In this document: piece by piece, positions 25,404 through 32,677 of the stretch
Position numbering within the stretch: the first letter of the stretch is position 1
Layout: every line of letters begins with the position of its first letter
Origin: JBBSHS01 sp038232515
Lineage (GTDB): Bacteria; Actinomycetota; Acidimicrobiia; Acidimicrobiales; JAUJNH01
Length of the DNA stretch: 34,144 bases
NCBI GenBank assembly: GCA_038232515.1
Contig: JBBSHS010000021.1
Span: 1 to 34,144 of the forward strand
Direction: 5' to 3'
Notes under the pieces: generated by a model
The model's input: only the letters and a program-made list of their open reading frames with translations
The model's database searches: none
What the model was told of the DNA's origin: nothing
Program-made: the position numbers and the translations under genes

Positions 25404-26452
25404 CCGCGTCTGCGGCGGGGCCGTTCCGCCGGCTCGTCTTTGTGCTGGCAGCGGTCGCCGCCGTGGTCATGGGCTGCTCCAGCCCGCACCGGCTCGACCT
25501 CCCGGCCCCGCCTTCCACCCGGGCCGTCACCACGTCTTCCCAGGCGCCTGACCTGTCGGGTGCCCTGCTCACCCCGGTGGCCGGACGGGTCACCACGACG
25601 GCGGTGGCGGTACGCCCGGGCAACGCCACCCTGCGCGGCCGCGTCCTCGGCCCGGACGGCCCCGTGCCGGGGGCGACGGTGCGGCTGGAGCGCCTGGTCG
25701 ACGATGGTGCCGGCCGGCTCGACATCGCCACCGACGGCGGGGGCGCCTGGAACACCTCGGCCCCCAGCGGGCCTCCGGCCGTGTTCGTACCGCCGAGCAG
25801 GGCCACGCTGCCCACCATCGCCGGACAGATCACCGTGCCCACGGTCCCGACGACGCTGGCCCCCCGCACCACGCCGGCCCCCTCGACCACGCTACGGCCG
25901 GGCCAGCCCCCCGGGATCCTCGGGGGCCGCTACCGGGTCAGGGCGTGGCGCTCGCCCGACCTGGCGCTGACGACGCCTCAGATCCTCTACCTCGGGGGCA
26001 AGGACTCCCAGACCCTCACCCTCACACTCAGCCGCTACACGGGCATCGCCGTCTCGTCCAACGTCGGGCCCAACCCACCGGTGGTCGGCCAGGTGGCCGA
26101 TGTCGCCGTGGTCGTCAGCAGCCAGGTGGTCGACTCGCAGGGCGTCGTGCGGGGTGCCTCGGTGGCCGGTGCCAGCGTGTCGCTGTTGGCCACCGGTGCA
26201 TGGCTGGCGGCCACGCCCACCCAGGCCGTGAGCGACTCCAACGGGAGGGTCGACTTCGGCCTGGTCTGTCAGGCACCTGGCCAGCAGGCCCTCACCGTGC
26301 AGGTCAACGCGGTCAACGTCTTCGAGCTGCAGTTGCCGGCGTGCGTGGAGCCGTCGCCAATCACCACTGCCCCCACCATCTCGGTGCCGTTCGGGTCCTC
26401 TAGCTCGAGCTCGTCGGTGCCGGCATCGACTTCGACGTCGAAGAAGCGCTAG
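25400..26452 (+). CDS. Predicted secreted lipoprotein with Ig-like/carboxypeptidase-regulatory-like domains
   Basis: A 350-residue exported protein. The signal peptide FRRLVFVLAAVAAVVMGC ends at the lipobox Cys26. A first beta domain (about residues 70-115, GNATLRGRVLGPDGPVPGATVRLERL) resembles carboxypeptidase-regulatory-like repeats. A Pro/Thr linker (PTVPTTLAPRTTPAPSTTL) leads to a second Ig-like region (about 215-315, RGASVAGASVSLLATG ... SNGRVDFGLVC). The C-terminus is Ser/Thr-rich with a basic end. It is likely cell-envelope anchored; the role is unknown. The start overlaps ygfZ (GTGA), and the last 53 bases overlap the convergent histidine kinase gene, hinting that the kinase and this envelope protein may be functionally related. 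Confidence 0.8.
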   Translation: MTASAAGPFRRLVFVLAAVAAVVMGCSSPHRLDLPAPPSTRAVTTSSQAPDLSGALLTPVAGRVTTTAVAVRPGNATLRGRVLGPDGPVPGATVRLERLVDDGAGRLDIATDGGGAWNTSAPSGPPAVFVPPSRATLPTIAGQITVPTVPTTLAPRTTPAPSTTLRPGQPPGILGGRYRVRAWRSPDLALTTPQILYLGGKDSQTLTLTLSRYTGIAVSSNVGPNPPVVGQVADVAVVVSSQVVDSQGVVRGASVAGASVSLLATGAWLAATPTQAVSDSNGRVDFGLVCQAPGQQALTVQVNAVNVFELQLPACVEPSPITTAPTISVPFGSSSSSSSVPASTSTSKKR

Positions 26453-27899
26453 GTCCGGCCGCCCGCGTCCACACCACCATCCTGGTACCGCGGCCAGGTG
26501 GGGCCTCAGCGTGGACGGTGCCGCCCATGGCCGTCACCAGTTCGGCCACGATGGCCAGTCCCAGGCCGGAGCCGACATGTCGGTTCGAGACCCGGCCGGA
26601 CGACTGGTACAGCCGTTCGAAGACGTGAGGCAGGTCGACGGCGGCGATGCCGGGACCGTCGTCGGACACGATCAGGGCGGCCCCGTCGGCCACGGTTTCA
26701 ACGGTGACGACGACCCGGGCGGCGGCGAACTTGAGCGCGTTCTCGACCAGATTGGCCGTGACCTGGGCCAGGCGGTCGGGGTCGGCCAGCACGAGGGGGT
26801 GTCCGTCGGGCACCACCTGGAGCGTCAGGCCCAGCTCGTCGGCTTTGGGCCCGAAGCCCTCGGCCGTGCCGCCCGCCACTTCGGCCAGGTCGGTGGGTTC
26901 CAGGTGCAGAGAGAACCGACGGGCGTCGAGCTTGGCCAGCAGGAGCAGGTCGGCAACAAGGCGCTCGAGGCGGCGGGCCTCCGTGGCGATGACGCCTGCG
27001 GCGCGCTCGGTATCGGTGGCGGCGCCGTCGGCAATGGCCTCGGCAAAGCCTTGGATCGACGTGAGCGGGGTGCGCAGATCATGGCTCACCGACAACAGGA
27101 ACTGGCGTTCGAGGCCCTTGGAGGTGGCCAGCGCCTCGGCCATGGTGTTGACGCTGTTGGCCAGGCTCACCAGCTCGGGCACCTCTCTGCGCTCGACGGG
27201 GACCCGAGCCGTGAGGTCGCCCAGGGCGATGCGCCGGGTGGCCGCCTCGGTGGCCAGTAGGGGACGGGTGATCCGTCGCCCCAGCCAGTCGCCCACGCCC
27301 ACCGCCACCACGAGGGCCAGGCCGGCGGCCAGCAGGAACCAGCCGCCGGCCACACCCGAGCCGGCGGACAGGCGCCGGGTGATGACGACGGCGGCAGAGG
27401 TGGCGCCGGTCGGGACGACGATGGCCCGCCGTCGGGCCACCCGTCCTGCCGGCGTCGACGCGCCTGTGGGTGTGGCGGAGCCGGTGGCGGCCGCCGCGGC
27501 CACGGCGGCCCGAAGCCGGTCGAGGTCGATCGGTGCCACAGCGAACACGGTGCGCCCGTGACTGCCGCCCGTCGCCGTTCCCGATGGTTGCAGTGCGGTG
27601 CTGTCGATCTGGCCGGCCCTGACCGACTTCGGGAGGCTGCCCGGGTCGATGATCCGGGATTGGGCGTCGAGGAAGACCACGGTGGCGTCGTCGAGCCGTA
27701 ACGATTCGACGAACACCGAGAACACGCCGGGACGGGCCACCGCGTCGCCGGCCCGGGCGATGCTGCGAGCCTGGGCCCGGAGCTGTTGCTCGGTGTTCCG
27801 CTCCTCCGACCCATGGGCCAGGAGCAGCGTCCCCGCGCCCGCCACCGCCAAGGCCCCGAGGACCAGCACCACCAGCGAAACCGTGATCCGCCGCCTCAA
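26400..27899 (-). CDS. Sensor histidine kinase (HAMP-HisKA-HATPase)
   Basis: A 499-residue membrane sensor kinase. TM1 spans about residues 7-28 and an extracytoplasmic sensor domain 29-180. It contains an Ala/Ser/Thr-rich stretch (AAAAATGSATPTGASTPAG). TM2 spans about 183-203 and a HAMP domain 204-256. The phospho-acceptor is His273 (VSHDLRTPLTSI), followed by the N box NLVENALKF, the G1 box DDGPGI (413-418) and the G2 box GSGLGLAI (443-450). The best start is TTG 27899 (LRRRITVSLVV) with a GGGGGAT ribosome-site-like stretch upstream. The frame continues upstream into G-rich tandem repeats that encode only Pro/Arg/Ala. It pairs with the response regulator 253 bases upstream. The signal sensed is unknown. 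Confidence 0.9.
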   Translation of the reverse strand: MRRRITVSLVVLVLGALAVAGAGTLLLAHGSEERNTEQQLRAQARSIARAGDAVARPGVFSVFVESLRLDDATVVFLDAQSRIIDPGSLPKSVRAGQIDSTALQPSGTATGGSHGRTVFAVAPIDLDRLRAAVAAAAATGSATPTGASTPAGRVARRRAIVVPTGATSAAVVITRRLSAGSGVAGGWFLLAAGLALVVAVGVGDWLGRRITRPLLATEAATRRIALGDLTARVPVERREVPELVSLANSVNTMAEALATSKGLERQFLLSVSHDLRTPLTSIQGFAEAIADGAATDTERAAGVIATEARRLERLVADLLLLAKLDARRFSLHLEPTDLAEVAGGTAEGFGPKADELGLTLQVVPDGHPLVLADPDRLAQVTANLVENALKFAAARVVVTVETVADGAALIVSDDGPGIAAVDLPHVFERLYQSSGRVSNRHVGSGLGLAIVAELVTAMGGTVHAEAPPGRGTRMVVWTRAAGPSASSTSKSMPAPTSSS

Positions 27900-27919
27900 G
27901 CCATCCCCCCGATCCGGCA

Positions 27920-27998
27920 GCGGGTGGCGGCGGGCGGCCAGCGGGTGGCGAAGGGCGGCCAGCGGGGGGGCTCGGGGGGGCGGGGGGGCTCGGGGGGG
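27920..27998. repeat. 21-bp tandem repeats running into a four-tract G-quadruplex sequence
   Basis: Two 21-bp copies of GCGGGTGGCG-NN-GGGCGGCCA (27920-27940 and 27941-27961) are followed by four runs of exactly seven G (27964-27970, 27974-27980, 27982-27988, 27992-27998) separated by CTC, C and CTC. This is an ideal intramolecular G-quadruplex pattern on the + strand. It lies between the response regulator and the kinase, on the template strand for the kinase. Confidence 0.85.
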
Positions 27999-28020
27999 CG
28001 GCAGCCGCACCGATGGGGGT

Positions 28021-28043
28021 TGTGGGGGGCTCTACCCCCCACA
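28021..28043. repeat. G/C hairpin, possible intergenic repeat copy 2
   Basis: A nine-bp perfect stem (TGTGGGGGG / CCCCCCACA) with a CTCTA loop is followed by GCCGGCTCTGCCG (28052-28064). The order resembles the reverse complement of 13922-13960. It may be a terminator-like repeated module. Confidence 0.45.
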
Positions 28044-28085
28044 CGTTTGCCGCCGGCTCTGCCGAAGGCGAACAACAAGATGAGT

Positions 28086-28141
28086 GCGGCGCAGCCGCTC
28101 CGAAGAACCCGCCGCAGCCGGGTGAGCGAAGCGAACCCGGC
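28086..28141. terminator. Tandem hairpins downstream of the response regulator gene
   Basis: GCGGC/GCCGC (28086-28098) and GCCGGGT/ACCCGGC (28117-28141, 11-base loop) lie just past the regulator stop codon on the minus strand. They may terminate or attenuate transcription before the kinase gene. No U-run is present. Confidence 0.4.
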
Positions 28142-28152
28142 GAGGACGGAAC

Positions 28153-28851
28153 TCATCCCAGGCGGTAGCCGACGCCCCACACCGTGGCGAGGGGGAGGGC
28201 ATCGCCCAGCTTCTTGCGGAGCTGGCGGACGTGGACGTCGACGGTGCGCTCGTCGCCGTACCACTCGGGCCCCCAGACCCCGTCCAGAAGCTGTTGGCGG
28301 GACAGGGCCAGCCCGGTGTTGGCGGCCAAGAAGGCGAGGAGGTCGAACTCGCGGGTGGCGAGGGGCACGACCTCGGCGCAGACGCGGGCCTCCCGCCGGC
28401 CGGTGTCCACCTCGACGTCGCCGACGACGAGCACGTCGGGGCGTTCCTTGACCGGCCCGTCAGCCCGCCGGAGGATGGCCTTGACCCGGGCCACCAGCTC
28501 CCGAGGGGAAAAAGGCTTGGTGACGTAGTCGTCGGCGCCGAACTCCAGGCCGAGGACGCGGTCGATCTCGCCATCGCGGGCCGTGAGCATCAGCACGGGC
28601 ACCGACGCGGTGGCCCGACCCGCCCGTAGGCGGCGGCACACCTCGAGGCCGTCGAGCTCACCGGGAAGGCCCACGTCGAGGATCACGAGCCGGGGCCGCT
28701 CCCGTGCGATGTACTCGAGTGCCTTGTGGCCGTCACCGGCCTGAAGCACCCGATAGCCCTCCCGGCGCAGGTACATGTCGACGAGGTCGGCGATGTTGGG
28801 GTCGTCCTCGACGACGACGACCGTGCCGTGATCGTGGGCCACACCGCCCAT
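28153..28851 (-). CDS. OmpR/PhoB-family response regulator
   Basis: A 232-residue two-domain regulator. In the receiver domain the acidic pocket is VVEDD (14-17), the phosphorylated residue is Asp59 (VILDVGLPG), the switch Thr90 (LMLTARD) and Lys112 (DYVTKPFSPREL). The C-terminal winged helix has LATREFDLLAFLAANTGLALSR, RTVDVHVRQLRKKLG and the terminal VWGVGYRLG. It is cognate to the kinase at 26400-27899. Three direct repeats with an 11-bp period lie 15-43 bases upstream of its start, the classic arrangement for autoregulation by this family. It runs divergently from trpC. Confidence 0.95.
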   Translation of the reverse strand: MGGVAHDHGTVVVVEDDPNIADLVDMYLRREGYRVLQAGDGHKALEYIARERPRLVILDVGLPGELDGLEVCRRLRAGRATASVPVLMLTARDGEIDRVLGLEFGADDYVTKPFSPRELVARVKAILRRADGPVKERPDVLVVGDVEVDTGRREARVCAEVVPLATREFDLLAFLAANTGLALSRQQLLDGVWGPEWYGDERTVDVHVRQLRKKLGDALPLATVWGVGYRLG

Positions 28852-28865
28852 CGTCGCACCGAATG

Positions 28866-28894
28866 CATGAGCATTGCGTGAGCCACTCGTGAGC
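28866..28894. promoter_or_regulatory. Triple 7-bp direct repeat, likely response-regulator binding site
   Basis: CATGAGC (28866-28872), CGTGAGC (28877-28883) and CGTGAGC (28888-28894) are spaced by exactly four bases each, an 11-bp period. On the strand of the regulator gene they read GCTCACG-N4-GCTCACG-N4-GCTCATG. The 7-bp/4-bp-gap architecture is that of PhoP/OmpR-type sites. It lies between the regulator and trpC and could affect both. Confidence 0.7.
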
Positions 28895-28936
28895 GTGCGG
28901 CACAGCCTGCCAGCAGGCCGGGGTGGGCTGCTCCGG

Positions 28937-28942
28937 TACGCT
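28937..28942 (+). promoter_or_regulatory. -10 element for trpC
   Basis: GGTACGCTC with the hexamer TACGCT ending ten bases before the trpC GTG suggests a short-leader promoter. It lies about 43 bases from the last direct repeat of the regulator site. Confidence 0.45.
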
Positions 28943-28952
28943 CGACGGAGCC

Positions 28953-29747
28953 GTGGCCACCTACCTGGACGAGATCGTCAACGCCCACCGGGCCGCCGCC
29001 AGCGTCGATGCACGTCCCATCGAGGACCTGCTCGACCGGGCACGGGCCCAGGCCCCAGCGCGGCACTTCGAGGCTGCGCTGCGGTTCGGGGCGGCCACGT
29101 CGCCCGGGTTCCCGGCGGTCGTCGCCGAGGTGAAGCGACGGTCGCCCTCGAAGGGCCCGTTGGCCCCGGGCCTGGTCCCGGCGGCGCTGGCCGCGGCATA
29201 CGAGGCGGGCGGCGCCTCCTGCCTCTCCGTCCTGACCGATCGGCACTTTTTCGGAGCGCAGCCGCACGACCTGGCCCAGGCCCGGGGGGCATGCTCGCTG
29301 CCCATCCTGCGCAAGGACTTCACCGTCGGGCCCGCCGACGTCTGCGACGCGGTGTTGATGGGAGCCGACGCCGTGCTGCTCATCGCCGCCGTGCTGGACG
29401 ACGCCGAGTTGGCCGATCTGCACGGGCTGGCCCATGAGCTGCGGATGGATGCGCTGGTGGAGGTGCACGATGAAAGTGAGGCGGAGCGGGCTCTGACGGT
29501 GGGGGCCACGCTCATCGGGGTCAACCAGCGCGACCTGATGACGTTCGCAGTGGACACGGCCAGGGCCGAGCGGATGGCGGCGGTGCTGCCCGACCACGTC
29601 GTCCGGGTGGCCGAGTCCGGCATCGCCGGTGCCGATGACGCCCGCCGGCTGGCCGAGGTCGGCTACCACGCCGTTCTGGTGGGTGAGATATTGGTCCGCT
29701 CGGTCGACCCGGTGGCCACTCTGCGCCGTCTGCGGGGTGACCCGTGA
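28953..29747 (+). CDS. trpC: Indole-3-glycerol phosphate synthase
   Basis: A 264-residue TIM barrel converting CdRP to indole-3-glycerol phosphate. Key segments are AEVKRRSPSKG with Glu59 and Lys61, LPILRKDF with Lys121, LLIAAVL, LVEVHDESE, IGVNQRDL and VAESGI. It is not fused to TrpF. The GTG at 28953 (VATYLDEIVNAHR) agrees with the usual N-terminus of the family and with the upstream -10; GTG 28923 is also in frame. It is the first gene of the second trp block. Confidence 0.94.
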   Translation: MATYLDEIVNAHRAAASVDARPIEDLLDRARAQAPARHFEAALRFGAATSPGFPAVVAEVKRRSPSKGPLAPGLVPAALAAAYEAGGASCLSVLTDRHFFGAQPHDLAQARGACSLPILRKDFTVGPADVCDAVLMGADAVLLIAAVLDDAELADLHGLAHELRMDALVEVHDESEAERALTVGATLIGVNQRDLMTFAVDTARAERMAAVLPDHVVRVAESGIAGADDARRLAEVGYHAVLVGEILVRSVDPVATLRRLRGDP

Positions 29748-29829
29748 GCACGGGGCCCGAGGGGCGATGCGTGCGGGGCGGCGGGACGGCGACGGCAGGC
29801 CCTGGTGACCCGTCGGGTGATGTGACCTC

Positions 29830-30507
29830 ATGTTCGTGAAGATCTGCGGGACGACCAGCGAGGAGGACGCACTTCTGGCTGTGGCCATGGGCGCCGATGC
29901 CATCGGGTTCGTGTTCGCCCCCTCACCTCGGCAGGTCACGGCGACGCTGGTGGCCGACATCGTCAAGCGCCTGCCGCCCGACATCCTCACGGTCGGTGTC
30001 TTCAAGGACGACACCCCCGGCCGGATCGTGCAGCTGGTGCGGCAGAGCGGCCTACGGGCGGCGCAGTTCCACGGGTCTTTCACGACCGACGACGGCCGGG
30101 TCATCCGCAAGGCCCTCCACTTCTCCATTCCCGCCTTCTCCGCCAGCGATCCGAGGGTGGGCCGGGCTGACGAGTACGAGCCGTGGGCGGTTGTGCTCGA
30201 CTCGCCCAACCCGGGGTCGGGAACGGTCTTCGACTGGGCCCAGGCGCTCGACACGCCCAACGGGGTTCGCCCCATCGTGGCCGGCGGCCTCACCGCCGAT
30301 AACGTGGCCGACGCCATCCGGGTGACCAAGCCGTGGGGTGTCGACGTGGTCAGTGGCGTGGAGAGGACGCCCGGTCACAAGGACGCGGTGAAGTTGCGGG
30401 CGTTCGTGGCTGCGGCCCGGACCGCCGCCGCGGAGTTGGAGGCGGCCGACGAGCGGCCCCCCGACTCCGGCCGTGACGTCTACGACTGGAAGGACGACGG
30501 AGTGTGA
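29830..30507 (+). CDS. trpF: Phosphoribosylanthranilate isomerase
   Basis: A 225-residue TIM barrel that isomerises PRA to CdRP. The catalytic base/acid pair is Cys6 (VKICGTTSEEDA) and Asp124 (VVLDSPNPGSG). GADAIGFVFAPSPRQV, AAQFHG (the usual VQLHG), GGLTADNV and GVDVVSGVE complete the pattern. The C-terminus has about 25 extra charged residues. Its presence is notable because many actinobacteria lack trpF and use PriA. It lies 82 bases after trpC and before trpB. Confidence 0.94.
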   Translation: MFVKICGTTSEEDALLAVAMGADAIGFVFAPSPRQVTATLVADIVKRLPPDILTVGVFKDDTPGRIVQLVRQSGLRAAQFHGSFTTDDGRVIRKALHFSIPAFSASDPRVGRADEYEPWAVVLDSPNPGSGTVFDWAQALDTPNGVRPIVAGGLTADNVADAIRVTKPWGVDVVSGVERTPGHKDAVKLRAFVAAARTAAAELEAADERPPDSGRDVYDWKDDGV

Positions 30508-30541
30508 GACCGTACCGTTTGGCCGGCGTGGGCCCGGCCCC

Positions 30542-31774
30542 GTGGACGACGTGACCGCCACCGATTCGCTGATGGGCACGCCCGGGCCGGATGGCCGTTT
30601 CGGGCAGTGGGGCGGCCGGTACGTGCCCGAGTCGCTCGTACCGGCCTGCGCCGAGCTCGAGGCCGCCTTCCGGACGGCGTGGGCCGATCCTGTCTTCCAC
30701 GAGACGTTTACCCGCGACCTCATCGACTACGGCGGACGGCCGTCGCCGTTGACGGAATGCCACCGGCTGTCGGCCGAGCTGGGCCTGCGGGTGCTGTTCA
30801 AGCGGGAGGAGCTGAACCACACCGGCTCGCACAAGATCAACAACGTCCTCGGCCAGGCCCTGCTGGTGCTGCGCATGGGCAAGCAGCGGGTGGTGGCCGA
30901 GACCGGTGCTGGTCAGCACGGGGTGGCCACCGCCACCGCCTGTGCCCGCTACGGGCTCGACTGCGTCGTCTACATGGGCGAGGTCGACGTCGAGCGCCAG
31001 GCCCTCAACGTGTTCCGCATGGAGCTGCTGGGTGCGACCGTCGTTCCCGTGGCCAGCGGCAGCCGCACGCTGAAGGACGCCATCAACGAGGCGATGCGGG
31101 ACTGGGTGGCCAGCGTCGAGACCACCCACTACTGCCTCGGATCGGTGATGGGCCCGCATCCGTACCCGTGGATGGTGCGCGAGTTCCAGCGGGTGGTGGG
31201 AGACGAGTGCCGTGCCCAGTGCCTGGCCCTGACCGGCGCCGACCCCGATGTGGTGGTGGCGTGCGTGGGCGGCGGCTCGAACGCGGCCGGCATCTTCGCC
31301 GGCTTTGTCGACACCGACTGCCGGCTGGTGGGCGTCCAGCCGGCGGGCGGGGCGGCCATCGGCCGGGGCCTGCCCGGCGTGGTCCACGGTTCCAAGTCCG
31401 AACTGCTCCAGGACGAGCACGGACAGGTGCTCGAGGCCCACTCGGTGTCGGCCGGGCTGGACTACCCGGGGGTCGGCCCCGAGCACTCCCACCTGGCCGA
31501 GATCGGTCGGGCCGAGTACGTCTGGGCCGACGACGCCGAGGTGCTGGCCGCGGTCAAGGCCTGCAGCCGGCTGGAGGGCATCGTGCCCGCCCTGGAGCCG
31601 GCGCACGCCATCGCCTGGCTGTGGCGGGAGGCCGGGCGATCGGTGCCCACCGGGTCCACCGTGGTCGTCAACCTGAGCGGTCGGGGCGACAAGGACGCCG
31701 AGCAGGTCATGCACCTCCTGCGGGCCGAGGCGGGGGCCGGAGCCACCAGGGCCATGGCCCGGGAGTACCGATGA
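30542..31774 (+). CDS. trpB: Tryptophan synthase beta chain
   Basis: A 410-residue PLP enzyme condensing indole with serine. Lys98 in NHTGSHKINN binds PLP. The GRFGQWGGRYVPE opening, AETGAGQHGVATA, the phosphate loop CVGGGSNAAG and the SGRGDKD ending are standard for the TrpA-dependent TrpB1 class. The exact start is uncertain: GTG 30542, GTG 30551 and ATG 30572 are all possible, and I use 30542. The stop overlaps trpA as ATGA. Confidence 0.95.
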   Translation: MDDVTATDSLMGTPGPDGRFGQWGGRYVPESLVPACAELEAAFRTAWADPVFHETFTRDLIDYGGRPSPLTECHRLSAELGLRVLFKREELNHTGSHKINNVLGQALLVLRMGKQRVVAETGAGQHGVATATACARYGLDCVVYMGEVDVERQALNVFRMELLGATVVPVASGSRTLKDAINEAMRDWVASVETTHYCLGSVMGPHPYPWMVREFQRVVGDECRAQCLALTGADPDVVVACVGGGSNAAGIFAGFVDTDCRLVGVQPAGGAAIGRGLPGVVHGSKSELLQDEHGQVLEAHSVSAGLDYPGVGPEHSHLAEIGRAEYVWADDAEVLAAVKACSRLEGIVPALEPAHAIAWLWREAGRSVPTGSTVVVNLSGRGDKDAEQVMHLLRAEAGAGATRAMAREYR

Positions 31775-32565
31775 GCGTCGGGTTGGCCGTGGGCCAGACG
31801 TTGCTGGCCAAGCGCGACCGCGGCCGCAAGCTGCTGCTGCCGTTCGTCACCGGCGGCCTCGGGCCGGAATGGGTGGAGGTGATCCTCGCCGTGGCCGACT
31901 CCGGCGCCGACGGCGTGGAGGTAGGCATCCCGTTCTCCGACCCGGTGATGGACGGGCCCACCATGCAGGCCGCCAGCCAGAGGGCCCTCGATGCCGGGGC
32001 CACGCCACAGGGCATCCTTTCGGCCCTGAGGGGCGCCGATCCCGGGGTCCCGCTGGTGGCCATGACGTATTACAACCTGGTCTTGCGGGCCGGCCACGAC
32101 CGGTTCGCGTCCGAGCTTGCCGCCGCCGGCGTTCGGGGCGCCATCGTGCCCGACCTCCCGTTGGAGGAGTCGCTGGAGTGGGAGGCGGCGGCCGCAGCCG
32201 CCGGCGTCGACACAGTGCTCCTGGCCGCCCCCGTGTCGCCTGACGACCGCCTGGCCCGTATCTGTGAGCGGTCGAGGGGCTTCGTGTACGGCGTCACCGT
32301 CATGGGTGTCACCGGTGAGCGGGGCGCCCTGGCTGACAGCGCCGCCATCCTGGCCAAGCGGCTCAAGGCCCAGACCGATACGCCGGTGGTCATGGGCTTC
32401 GGTATCAGCACACCCGAGCAGGCGGTGGCGGCGTGTGCCAGCGCTGACGGGGTGATCGTGGCGTCGGCCCTCATGCACATCGTGCTCGACGGCGGCGGCC
32501 CCGATGATGCCGCCGCCTTCGTGGCTGGCCTGCGGCGCGGCCTGGACGAGGCCTACGGGCCCTGA
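31771..32565 (+). CDS. trpA: Tryptophan synthase alpha chain
   Basis: A 264-residue TIM barrel cleaving indole-3-glycerol phosphate to indole for TrpB. The catalytic Glu50 and Asp61 lie in DGVEVGIPFSDPVMDGPTMQ. MTYYNLVLRAG, VPDLPLEES, YGVTVMGVTGERG and GFGISTPEQ are conserved segments. The start codon overlaps the trpB stop (ATGA, 31771-31774), consistent with coupled production of the two subunits. It ends just before the first 71-bp palindrome. Confidence 0.96.
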   Translation: MSVGLAVGQTLLAKRDRGRKLLLPFVTGGLGPEWVEVILAVADSGADGVEVGIPFSDPVMDGPTMQAASQRALDAGATPQGILSALRGADPGVPLVAMTYYNLVLRAGHDRFASELAAAGVRGAIVPDLPLEESLEWEAAAAAAGVDTVLLAAPVSPDDRLARICERSRGFVYGVTVMGVTGERGALADSAAILAKRLKAQTDTPVVMGFGISTPEQAVAACASADGVIVASALMHIVLDGGGPDDAAAFVAGLRRGLDEAYGP

Positions 32566-32568
32566 CCG

Positions 32569-32639
32569 CGAGATTGGGTGGTCAGGTGGCCTTCACCGGC
32601 CCGAAAGGCCGCTGAAGGCCACGAGGTGACCCAATCTCG
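32569..32639. repeat. 71-bp palindromic element, copy A
   Basis: An imperfect inverted repeat of 71 bp with terminal arms CGAGATTGGGT / ACCCAATCTCG. It differs from copy B (33970-34040) at six positions only. The central stem contains GTGGCCTTCA / TGAAGGCCAC. It could double as the trpA terminator. Confidence 0.9.
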
Positions 32640-32647
32640 GCGGACTG

Positions 32648-32677
32648 CGGTCCTACGGCCGGCGGGCCGTAGGACCG
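32648..32677. terminator. Hairpin terminator of the transporter gene
   Basis: A 13-bp perfect stem (32648-32660 with 32665-32677) and a GGCG loop touch the stop codon of the minus-strand transporter gene. It may also stop transcription from trpA. Confidence 0.7.

Noticed and set aside
27964..28043. A CRISPR-like or spacer-repeat array in the G-rich region
   Set aside because: The units are contiguous, degenerate and homopolymeric, with no spacers and no cas genes.
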